Source: Melioribacteraceae bacterium (lineage in GTDB: Bacteria; Bacteroidota; Ignavibacteria; Ignavibacteriales; Melioribacteraceae). Taken from it: a stretch of 11,430 nt of DNA. Of this stretch, positions 1 to 6,705 are shown piece after piece (position 1 is the stretch's first letter; each line of letters begins with the position of its first letter). The DNA is taken from contig WFQV01000071.1 in the NCBI GenBank assembly GCA_015486905.1, positions 1 through 11,430 on the forward strand, read 5' to 3'. The position numbers and the translations under genes were made by a program. The notes under the pieces are model-generated. The model was not told the DNA's origin. It saw only the letters and a list, made by a program, of their open reading frames with translations, and ran no database searches.

Positions 1-55
1 CAATCATTACAAATCTGCGTCCTATTCCCTGTCTCCCGACAAGTGACATTCTCTG

Positions 56-86
56 AAAAAAACCCTCCCCGAAAAGTCAGGGAGGG
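56..86 (-). terminator. Rho-independent terminator of the DUF6600 gene
   Basis: Read on the minus strand, a perfect 7-bp stem CCCTCCC/GGGAGGG (plus-strand 80-86 and 63-69) closes a 10-base loop. It is followed directly by seven T residues (plus-strand A run 56-62). It lies 35 bases after the stop codon of the minus-strand DUF6600 gene. The T run follows the stem only on the minus strand, so it should act in that direction only. Confidence 0.85.
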
Positions 87-154
87 ATGCTTTGCTGATG
101 AAGCAAGTTAGGGAGGGATGCTACCGCCTTGTTCTTGCTCTTTGGCGGGATGCT
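76..154. repeat. Three spaced copies of a GGGATGCT-containing motif
   Basis: A 16-base motif GTYAGGGAGGGATGCT occurs at 76-91 and 107-122 with one mismatch, and a shorter copy GGCGGGATGCT occurs at 144-154. The spacings are 31 and 32 bases. The first copy forms one arm of the terminator hairpin. The second overlaps the stop codon of the DUF6600 gene, and the third lies in its last codons. The arrangement looks like decayed tandem duplication of a terminator-like segment running into the end of the gene. Its function is unknown. Confidence 0.55.
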
Positions 155-1308
155 CTATGTTGTGGGGTCGTTCTCCTATTAGAACTACGTGAATAACTTC
201 TTCGTCTCGAATCCGAAAAAGATTCACTTCGGCTTGTTCTGCTTCTGCTCCTATTAACCTTCTCTGCTTTTTTATTGCTCGGCAGGGAATAATTTGGAAC
301 ATATTTTCTATTTGTTTTCTTTTGATATCTGCTATTTAAGTGCGGAAGCTGCTTTCTGTAATAAATACGATTTCCTCTCTCGGGTGAATAAGTTCGTCTT
401 TTGTCAATCCTTATTCTGCTGCGGTCTCCGGTACTTGTATTTGTCCGAACACTTCTACTCCTTACTTTTCTAATAGCAATTTTATCGATTGCAATTGAGG
501 TACGCTCCGCCCTTTTAACATTAAATTTTCTGATTTTAGAAACTCTATTAATTTCCTCTCTATTAGGGCGGAAAACCGTTACAACGTTTCTACTGCGTAA
601 ATTGTTGTTTCTTAATGCCGTTCTTGATGAAATGACTCTGAGGTTTACCCTGTTAATTCTAAGTCCGCTTCGTCTCTGAACATAATTCCTTTCAACACCG
701 TAATTAACTATTCTACCGTCACGATAATCGTAATTTGTGCGATACCTCGTTCTCGGGAAAAACGACTCCACTATATTGTAACCGATGAAATAATGTGAGA
801 CATTTACACCACAAAAGCGGCGGTAAGTAACAAAATGCCAATAATTAATTGACGCCCGCCAGCCGAAAGAAAAACGTATTCCGACGTTAATATCAAACGA
901 CGCGTAAGGAGGCAGCGGTGCCCAGCCGATGTAATCGTCATTGTAACGCCACTCAACCCAAGCAGGTGCCCACCTGTAACCGGGTACCCACACCCAGCCG
1001 TAATAATCGTCGTAAATCCAGCGACCGTAGTGGTAAGTGGCCCAACCGAAAGGTTCAAACGAATCCCAATACCAACCGTAATCCGTCCAGACCCATCTGC
1101 CAACCGAATAAGGTGACCAATCGTAGCTCACAACCGTCGGATGCCAAACAATTAAATCGTTATCCATTCTAAGCCACTCGCCGTATGGTTCTAAGGAGCG
1201 GTAAAAATAATTAAAAGTAATTTCCCCCTCGTAGTAAAAATTTCTTCCCTCGATATTCGAACCGAGAGAGAAGAAAAGAAGCAAAAAAACGAACATTATT
1301 TTTTTCAT
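121..1308 (-). CDS. Exported DUF6600 tryptophan-rich protein with Arg/Ser-rich tail
   Basis: A secreted protein of 395 residues and unknown function. Residues 1-20 form a signal peptide (MKKIMFVFLLLFFSLG). Residues about 36-134 match the DUF6600 pattern: repeated GRW-V/I-W/Y and GWYW/GWVW units, then the signature PGYRWAPAWVEWR and GWAPLPP. Residues about 205-395 are low-complexity, highly basic and probably disordered, ending in Arg/Ser dipeptides (RSRSRTSRSES, SDSRRRSYSRSS). The start at 1308 was chosen over an in-frame ATG at 1383 because it begins the signal peptide and has GGAG 8 bases upstream; the longer form would put 25 charged residues before it. The gene is single and divergent from the M49-like peptidase gene, and ends at a clear terminator. 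DUF6600 proteins are generally envelope or extracellular and lack an assigned biochemical role. The basic tail might bind polyanions such as nucleic acid or acidic polysaccharide, but this is inference. Confidence 0.88.
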   Translation of the reverse strand: MKKIMFVFLLLFFSLGSNIEGRNFYYEGEITFNYFYRSLEPYGEWLRMDNDLIVWHPTVVSYDWSPYSVGRWVWTDYGWYWDSFEPFGWATYHYGRWIYDDYYGWVWVPGYRWAPAWVEWRYNDDYIGWAPLPPYASFDINVGIRFSFGWRASINYWHFVTYRRFCGVNVSHYFIGYNIVESFFPRTRYRTNYDYRDGRIVNYGVERNYVQRRSGLRINRVNLRVISSRTALRNNNLRSRNVVTVFRPNREEINRVSKIRKFNVKRAERTSIAIDKIAIRKVRSRSVRTNTSTGDRSRIRIDKRRTYSPERGNRIYYRKQLPHLNSRYQKKTNRKYVPNYSLPSNKKAEKVNRSRSRTSRSESFSDSRRRSYSRSSNRRTTPQHRASRQRARTRR

Positions 1309-1562
1309 GTCTTTCTCCGAATTAAATTTTCTACTTCTTAAATACAATTTCCGTGCCGTAAAAAACGTTGAATCTTTAGTCATAACCTCAACTACTCAAA
1401 ATCTATTGTCCACTCGAATAAACAGTATTGAAGGCTAATTGACTCAAACAGCTAAAAATTTAATTGAAAGAAAATTTAGGATTGTAATTAAATCACAACT
1501 TTTTTAACAGAAAATTATTAACTTAAATAAGAGAATTAATAAAAATGACAAAGGAGCATTAA
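1309..1562. promoter_or_regulatory. Divergent intergenic region, promoters not resolved
   Basis: These 254 bases separate the starts of the minus-strand DUF6600 gene and the plus-strand M49-like gene, so both promoters should lie here. A TTGACT at 1439-1444 and a TTGAAA at 1464-1469 are possible -35 boxes for the plus strand, but neither has a good -10 box at 16-18 bases. The only firm element is the Shine-Dalgarno site AAGGAG at 1551-1556, six bases before the ATG at 1563. Confidence 0.35.
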
Positions 1563-3221
1563 ATGAAAAAGGGTAACTTCTTCTTGAGCTTGGCAGTACT
1601 GATAATATTTATTTACGGTTGTTCCAATAAAAACGAAACGGAGAAAATAAAAATGCTAAAGGAAAAAATTTCTCAATTTGCTCCGACAAAAATAAAATAC
1701 AACGAAAAATTGCTGGACAAAAGACAGAAAATTGTCGTTCAAAAACTTTACGAAGCTTCGAAATTAATAGACACTCTCTTTTTAAATCAGGTCTATTCGA
1801 AAAACGAAAAAATTCTAAAAGAATTACAAAGCGGTTCTTCACAGGAAGACAAATTAGCACTTAAATATTTTAAGATAATGTTCGGTCCCTTCGACAGACT
1901 AAATCATGACAAACCTTTTTGGGGGGATGAAGAAAAACCGCTCGGTGCAAACTTTTACCCCGAGGATATGACGAAATCGGAATTTGAAAATTGGATTAAA
2001 AAACACCCTGAAGATGAAAAATCCTTTACATCGGAGCGTACCGTTATCAGAAGAAAAGATTCGAACCTTGTGGCAATACCATACTCGGTCTTTTACAAGG
2101 ATAAAACAAACAAAATTTCCGCTCTGTTAAAAGAAGCGGCAATGTACGCCGACAATCCCTCATTAAGAAAATATTTAAATTCCCGGGCGGACGCTTTTGT
2201 TTCAAACGATTACTTTCAAAGCGATATGGATTGGATGGATTTGAAAGATTACACAATTGAAGCTGTTATTGGGCCCTTTGAAGTTTACGAAGACGGACTT
2301 TTCAACTACAAGGCATCATTTGAATCATTCATTACTTTAGTTGATCCTACCGAATCCGCAAAGCTAAAAGTTTTCGGAAAATACTTAAAAGATATGGAAG
2401 CAAACCTACCCATCCCGGACAAATACAAAAATTTTAACCGTGGGAATGAGTCCCCCATAGTGGTAGCTCAAGAAGTTTACTGTGCCGGTGATGCCAAAGC
2501 CGGAGTTCAAACTTTAGCATTTAACCTGCCGAACGATGAACGAGTTCGTAAAGCTAAAGGCTCAAAGAAAGTTCTGTTAAAAAACATTCACGAAGCAAAA
2601 TTTAAAAAGTTACTATTCCCGATTGCCGAGCGAGCACTCTCCGAAGAAAACCTTAACTATGTTACCTTCGAGGCATTTTTTAATCACACATTAATGCACG
2701 AAATTTCTCACGGCTTGGGGCCCGGCATTATCGTTAAAAACGGTCACAAAACGGAAGTTAAAAAAGAGTTGAAAGAGACCTACTCGACTTTGGAAGAATG
2801 CAAGGCGGATGTTTTGGGAATGTTAAATACGGTTTTCTTAATAAACAAGGGTCTGTACCCAAAATCCTTTGATAAGGATATTTACGCAACATTCCTTGCA
2901 GGGATTTTCCGCTCCGTAAGATTCGGAATTCATGAAGCTCACGGTGGCGGCAATGCAATCATTTACAACTATATGTTAAAAAATAATGGTTACCATTATG
3001 ATGCCGCATTAAATAAAGTCAGCGTCAATTTCGATAAAGCACACGAAGTTTTAGAATCTTTAGCACATAAAATTTTACTGATTCAAGCCACCGGAGATTA
3101 TCAAGCCGCAAAAGATTTGATTGCCAATTACGCTAATGAATCTCAATCAATGAAGAACATCGTCAAGACGCTTACAGATTTACCGGTGGATATTAAGCCG
3201 GTTTTTCAGATTGGCGAATAA
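1563..3221 (+). CDS. Dipeptidyl-peptidase III-like (M49) zinc lipoprotein
   Basis: A probable zinc exopeptidase that would remove dipeptides from the N-terminus of oligopeptides, anchored to the envelope. Residues 1-20 are a lipoprotein signal (hydrophobic core, then IYGC), with Cys20 the expected lipidated residue. The zinc site is visible as H379-E380-I-S-H383 followed by E411-E412-C-K-A-D416, matching the two M49 motifs (HEXXXH and EECRAE in the human enzyme). H379, H383 and E412 are the predicted zinc ligands and E380 the catalytic base. The first motif is the shortened HEXXH form, as I recall for Caldithrix abyssi DPP III and the peptidase part of plant NUDX3. The length of 552 residues fits that compact bacterial group and is well below the roughly 700 of eukaryotic DPP III. 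The start is supported by AAGGAG six bases upstream. The gene stands alone, convergent with the amidase gene. The substrate is not known; scavenging of peptides in the periplasm or at the cell surface is inferred. Confidence 0.87.
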   Translation: MKKGNFFLSLAVLIIFIYGCSNKNETEKIKMLKEKISQFAPTKIKYNEKLLDKRQKIVVQKLYEASKLIDTLFLNQVYSKNEKILKELQSGSSQEDKLALKYFKIMFGPFDRLNHDKPFWGDEEKPLGANFYPEDMTKSEFENWIKKHPEDEKSFTSERTVIRRKDSNLVAIPYSVFYKDKTNKISALLKEAAMYADNPSLRKYLNSRADAFVSNDYFQSDMDWMDLKDYTIEAVIGPFEVYEDGLFNYKASFESFITLVDPTESAKLKVFGKYLKDMEANLPIPDKYKNFNRGNESPIVVAQEVYCAGDAKAGVQTLAFNLPNDERVRKAKGSKKVLLKNIHEAKFKKLLFPIAERALSEENLNYVTFEAFFNHTLMHEISHGLGPGIIVKNGHKTEVKKELKETYSTLEECKADVLGMLNTVFLINKGLYPKSFDKDIYATFLAGIFRSVRFGIHEAHGGGNAIIYNYMLKNNGYHYDAALNKVSVNFDKAHEVLESLAHKILLIQATGDYQAAKDLIANYANESQSMKNIVKTLTDLPVDIKPVFQIGE

Positions 3222-3280
3222 ACAGTAGTTTGTTTTTGGGTGATTGAGTCTAAAAAGCTTAATACTGTTATTGAGAGAAG

Positions 3281-3313
3281 TCCCGCCGTGGCAGGACGAC
3301 GCGGGAACCTGCC
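3281..3313. repeat. Interleaved GC-rich inverted repeats in intergenic spacer
   Basis: Two perfect 6-bp inverted repeats interlock in the AT-rich spacer between the peptidase and amidase genes: TCCCGC (3281-3286) with GCGGGA (3301-3306), and GGCAGG (3290-3295) with CCTGCC (3308-3313). The stems overlap in a pseudoknot-like order, so they are either alternative hairpins or a decayed REP-type palindrome. The GGCAGG/CCTGCC core recurs in the palindrome near 11077-11096, which supports a dispersed intergenic repeat. An open frame across it (3240-3473) encodes no recognisable protein. Confidence 0.55.
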
Positions 3314-3390
3314 TGACGCCTTTGTAGAAAATTATTTATCCACATCAATATTAAAGCTTCGTAGGGGCGGCACAAAAATTCACATTGTTC

Positions 3391-3430
3391 CACGCAAAGA
3401 GCGCAATGAATTTCCGCCAAGTACGCAAAG
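3391..3430. repeat. Degenerate CGCAAAG short tandem repeat
   Basis: The motif CGCAAAG/CGCAATG/CGCCAAG/CGCAAAG occurs four times in about 40 bases, spaced 9-14 bases apart. It resembles the intergenic CGCAAAG-type repeats I recall from many environmental bacterial genomes. It lies outside any credible gene, 76 bases beyond the amidase stop codon. No function is proposed. Confidence 0.45.
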
Positions 3431-3506
3431 TCAATTGTCAGAAATCGGTTTTTCAGTCTTAGGCAAAGAGTAACAAACACTGTTCACTGTTAACCTTTTC
3501 CTACAA

Positions 3507-5267
3507 TTAGTTATCTTCCGCCCAGTCCAAAAAATCTTCAATCCCAGCAAGAATTTTTTCCGCAATCTTTTCACGGAAATCATCATTTAATAATTTCATC
3601 TCGTCTTCAGGATTGGAGAGAAAAGCCGTTTCAACAAGTGCATTAGGCAACTCCGTGGGTGAATTCAACGTAAAATTGAATTTTCCGACATAGCCGTAGG
3701 GAGCCAAACCCGCCTCCAACATTCTGTGAAAAATAGCTTTCGCAAGAGGTGCAAATTGAATGTATTTGTAAAACGTTGCCGTACCTTTGGTTTTACGCGG
3801 ATCGGTAGTTAAACCAATAGAATTAGCGTGAATGCTAATTAAAATATCTGCGTTCGATTTTAATACATTCTGCAGCCTTTTGGAATTGTAAATAAGCGTG
3901 TCCTTTGTTCTCGTTAAAATCACCTTTGCTCCTTCGTCTTCCAATAAAGCTTTCAAATGTTGAGCGATTGAAAAAGTGACGTATTTTTCCAATACGCCGG
4001 TTGAACCTTCGGCACCATGATTTCTGCCGCCATGCCCCGGATCGATTGCAAAAACGAGGTCTTCCAAATCCAAGCTGCGAGGCTTATGTTTAAGTGTAAA
4101 AACTAAATTGTTTCCCTGATAATTAATTGAATAGCCCCAGATAAAATTGTGCTTGGTTTTAATCGTTATTTGAAAATCTTCATCCGCTACTTGGGTGTAA
4201 TTTACCGATTCTATTTCCTTTGCGGTGTTTTTAAAAACCAGCCAATTCGTGTTGGAGGATGCACCGTAAACATCGACAATAATTCTGGTCGGATTTAACT
4301 CCACACGAGAGCTGTAAGGAAGTTTGACGTGTAATCCGAGATTTACGTAATCGAGACTATCGTCGCCGTAAACACTCATCAAACCTGTAAGCGAAACTGC
4401 CGGAGAATAAAGGGAATCAATTTTAACAAGACTTTCGGGAATCCATGCAATTTTGTCTTTACACAAAAGCACTTTGTACTGCCCGTTGTTTTCCCCTATT
4501 ATCCTTAATTTAATTCCAGGGTTAATAAATTCCAATTTAGCCCCGCCGAGCCGGTTTGTGCCCAAGCCGTAATTTAAATACGGTCTTTCGCCTGTTGTTA
4601 CTCCCGTAAAAGGCAGTAAAGAAGGGATAATCTTTAATGAGTTGTTGAAATATTTTGTAATTTTTTTACCCGAAGAATCCGTAAGTGTAAAATAAATTTT
4701 ATCTACAACTATACTGTCGCTGTCTTTTACTTTGTATCTACCAAAGTAAATTCCAGGGGTCGAATGCGGTTTTATTTTAATCAACTCGGTCATCGGAAAT
4801 CTGTCTAAGAATTTTGCCTCCACTCCCGGAGTACCTTTAATTCTAAATGTTAGAATATCCCCCGTGTTAAGAATTAAATTTTTGTTCGGTAATCTCAGAG
4901 AGTTTTCAATTATCAAGCTGTCCGTTGTAGTGGGCTTTAGATGTGTAACTTTTTTAATAACCACAAAATTTTTAATTACCGTTTGTCCGTCAGGCGCTAC
5001 GGAAGAAAGAGTAAAATCGTTTTCACCGTCATTAATATTTAACAAGCCTGCAAAGGCTCCGCTAGGGTAAACGTAAACCAAGCTATCGTTAAGAAATAGT
5101 TTGGCGTCGGGCAGTGTGCTTCCGGAAAGTCTGTAATGAGAAGAATAAGCAAGTACAGTGTCTGCTTCGGGAACTACAAGTAAAATAAAATTTTTCTTTT
5201 CGGATTGTTGTGCAAAAATCATATTTCCGAAAATCAAAAACAAAAACAAATAAAATATCTTTTTCAT
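3507..5267 (-). CDS. Modular secreted N-acetylmuramoyl-L-alanine amidase (Amidase_3, AmiC-like)
   Basis: This enzyme cleaves the amide bond between N-acetylmuramic acid and L-alanine in peptidoglycan, in the periplasm, typically during daughter-cell separation. It has 586 residues. A signal peptide covers 1-19 (ends MIFA before QQ). Residues about 32-106 look like an Ig-type beta-sandwich. About 235-285 look like an SH3-like module, and about 297-395 resemble an AMIN-type targeting domain. The catalytic Amidase_3 domain runs from about 403 to 583. Zinc ligands are H412 (DPGHGG), E427 (VLEKY) and H480 (SIHANS), with catalytic E546 (VETAFLSNPEDE), so the active site is complete. It is longer than E. 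coli AmiC because of the extra N-terminal modules. An AAGG lies upstream with a long spacer, so the ribosome site is weak. It starts 57 bases after the stop of the upstream TonB/MORN gene on the same strand, suggesting co-transcription. Catalytic assignment is firm; the accessory-domain names are less so. Confidence 0.93.
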   Translation of the reverse strand: MKKIFYLFLFLIFGNMIFAQQSEKKNFILLVVPEADTVLAYSSHYRLSGSTLPDAKLFLNDSLVYVYPSGAFAGLLNINDGENDFTLSSVAPDGQTVIKNFVVIKKVTHLKPTTTDSLIIENSLRLPNKNLILNTGDILTFRIKGTPGVEAKFLDRFPMTELIKIKPHSTPGIYFGRYKVKDSDSIVVDKIYFTLTDSSGKKITKYFNNSLKIIPSLLPFTGVTTGERPYLNYGLGTNRLGGAKLEFINPGIKLRIIGENNGQYKVLLCKDKIAWIPESLVKIDSLYSPAVSLTGLMSVYGDDSLDYVNLGLHVKLPYSSRVELNPTRIIVDVYGASSNTNWLVFKNTAKEIESVNYTQVADEDFQITIKTKHNFIWGYSINYQGNNLVFTLKHKPRSLDLEDLVFAIDPGHGGRNHGAEGSTGVLEKYVTFSIAQHLKALLEDEGAKVILTRTKDTLIYNSKRLQNVLKSNADILISIHANSIGLTTDPRKTKGTATFYKYIQFAPLAKAIFHRMLEAGLAPYGYVGKFNFTLNSPTELPNALVETAFLSNPEDEMKLLNDDFREKIAEKILAGIEDFLDWAEDN

Positions 5268-5324
5268 TTTACAAAGCCTTTAATTTAATTATTCAAATTA
5301 AGAAATATTCAATTTATGAACCGT

Positions 5325-6599
5325 TCAATATTTGTATGAATAAGGAATTAAAATTTTAATATTAGAACGAACATTTTTACCGTTTCTTTTTCCGGGTTTA
5401 AAACGCGTGTCGAGGATTGCAACCTCGGCAGCTTCATCACAGCCGTGCCCCAACCTTTGAATGACGTGCGTATCCCTAACATTACCAAATTCATCCACTG
5501 TAGTCAGTACAATTACATTCCCTTCCAATTTAAGCTGTTTAACTTTGTGAGGGACAACGAGGTTCTTTTCAATTGCCGCCACACCTCCGATTGGCTGCGG
5601 GCAAACGTCCGCATCACATGAGAGAAGTTTCACATGCAGAACAACTTTTTTAAAAGTTTGTACTTTCTTCTCCGCTTTTTTCGTTTCGGTTTTTTTAACG
5701 GGAGTCTGTCGAACAACTTTAACAACTTTTTCTTTAGGCTTCTCAATTGGCTGTGCTTTTTTTGTTTCTTCGGTTTGAGTAAGTTCATCCGCTTCAGGTA
5801 TTTTTAACTTTGTCGGCGGATTGAAAGCGACGGTTTTTTCCCGCTTGGGTATCTTGAAATTTACCGTTAACGAGACCCAAGTTTTTACAACTTTACCTTT
5901 ATTTTCAGCCGGTAAAAACTTTGTACTTTTAACGGCATCCACAGCCGCCTTCGTACAGCCTAATCCCAAGCCTTTCTCAACTTTCACTCCAACCACATCG
6001 CCTTTCTCGTTAACCGTAGCGACTAAAATTACTTTCCCTTCAAGTCCGTAAAGCAGAGCCTTTTTCGGATAGATTAATTTGCTCTGAATTGTCTCCATTC
6101 CACCGATAGGTTCGGGGCATCTTTCCGCGCCGCAAAGGAAATTGTTCTCTTTCTTTCTCCTTTCAAGTTGATTTACCGCACCCAAATAAAGTTTAATTGG
6201 GGGGACGTAATTTGAATCGTAACCCACCTCGACGGTTTTAACCAGGGCACCTTTCTCAAAACTCTTTACTTCCTTAAGTCCGCCGTTCGGATAGTAAAAT
6301 TTGGTCAGCCCGTCTCGTATCCCGTTCTTAACATTAAACTCGGCTTTTAACAAACCATTCTCGTAAAAATAACGAACGGTGCCGTCAATCTTGCCGTCGT
6401 TGTAATAAACTTCCTTCTCTTTGTTACCATTGTGAAAGTACCAAGTGGAAAAGCCGTTCAATACGCCCTGCACGTAATTAAGCTCAGCTTTGATTTTACC
6501 ATCGTTGTAATACAAATCCACCTTACCGTCCTGTGCTTTATTAAATGCCTGAGCACAGAGAAAGAAGAAAAAGAGTAGTTTCAATTTGGGAGTAATCAT
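5325..6599 (-). CDS. MORN-repeat protein with two TonB C-terminal domains
   Basis: An exported 424-residue protein. A signal peptide covers about 1-23. Residues about 26-120 hold four YwqK-type MORN_2 repeats of 23-24 residues (YYNDGK, WYFHNG, YFYENG, FYYPNG starts). Residues 150-250 and 322-422 are two TonB C-terminal domains, each with CPxPIGG, a YP/VP strand, L-E-G-x-V and G-x-G-C. The linker (about 251-318) is rich in Lys, Pro and Thr, as in periplasm-spanning TonB linkers. Cysteines recur with identical spacing in both copies (156, 161, 215 and 328, 333, 387), which shows internal duplication. True TonB is anchored by an uncleaved N-terminal helix that contacts ExbB/ExbD. Here the hydrophobic segment may be cleaved, and no ExbB/ExbD genes are nearby, so a classical energy-transducing role is doubtful. 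A binding or scaffolding role in the envelope is more likely. It is the probable first gene of an operon with the downstream amidase. The ribosome site is weak. Confidence 0.85.
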   Translation of the reverse strand: MITPKLKLLFFFFLCAQAFNKAQDGKVDLYYNDGKIKAELNYVQGVLNGFSTWYFHNGNKEKEVYYNDGKIDGTVRYFYENGLLKAEFNVKNGIRDGLTKFYYPNGGLKEVKSFEKGALVKTVEVGYDSNYVPPIKLYLGAVNQLERRKKENNFLCGAERCPEPIGGMETIQSKLIYPKKALLYGLEGKVILVATVNEKGDVVGVKVEKGLGLGCTKAAVDAVKSTKFLPAENKGKVVKTWVSLTVNFKIPKREKTVAFNPPTKLKIPEADELTQTEETKKAQPIEKPKEKVVKVVRQTPVKKTETKKAEKKVQTFKKVVLHVKLLSCDADVCPQPIGGVAAIEKNLVVPHKVKQLKLEGNVIVLTTVDEFGNVRDTHVIQRLGHGCDEAAEVAILDTRFKPGKRNGKNVRSNIKILIPYSYKY

Positions 6600-6645
6600 T
6601 AGTTTAGTGTTTCACGTAAAATTTAATTTTTAAGACAGAATTAGT

Positions 6646-6674
6646 TTTACAATAATTAACTGCAAATTTAATAT
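6646..6674 (+). promoter_or_regulatory. Possible sigma-70-type promoter for the transpeptidase-like gene
   Basis: A -35 box TTTACA (6646-6651, five of six consensus matches) and a -10 box TAATAT (6669-6674, four of six) are 17 bases apart. They would start transcription near 6681, giving a leader of about 25 bases before the ATG at 6706. The region is AT-rich, so a chance match is possible. Confidence 0.35.
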
Positions 6675-6705
6675 TATTACAAATCACATAAAAAAATTAA
6701 TCGCG

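Noticed and set aside
401..679. Leucine-rich 92-codon frame on the plus strand within the DUF6600 gene
   Set aside because: It is antisense to the Arg/Ser-rich coding region; leucine and threonine runs are what such codons yield in reverse complement.
3240..3473. Open frame of 77 codons starting with GTG on the plus strand
   Set aside because: It runs through the GC-rich inverted repeats and the CGCAAAG repeat, has no ribosome site or signal, and its product resembles no family.
5325..6599. YwqK-type toxin-antitoxin system suggested by the MORN_2 repeats
   Set aside because: The repeats are on an exported protein with TonB domains and no toxin gene is adjacent; the repeat family is widespread outside such systems.
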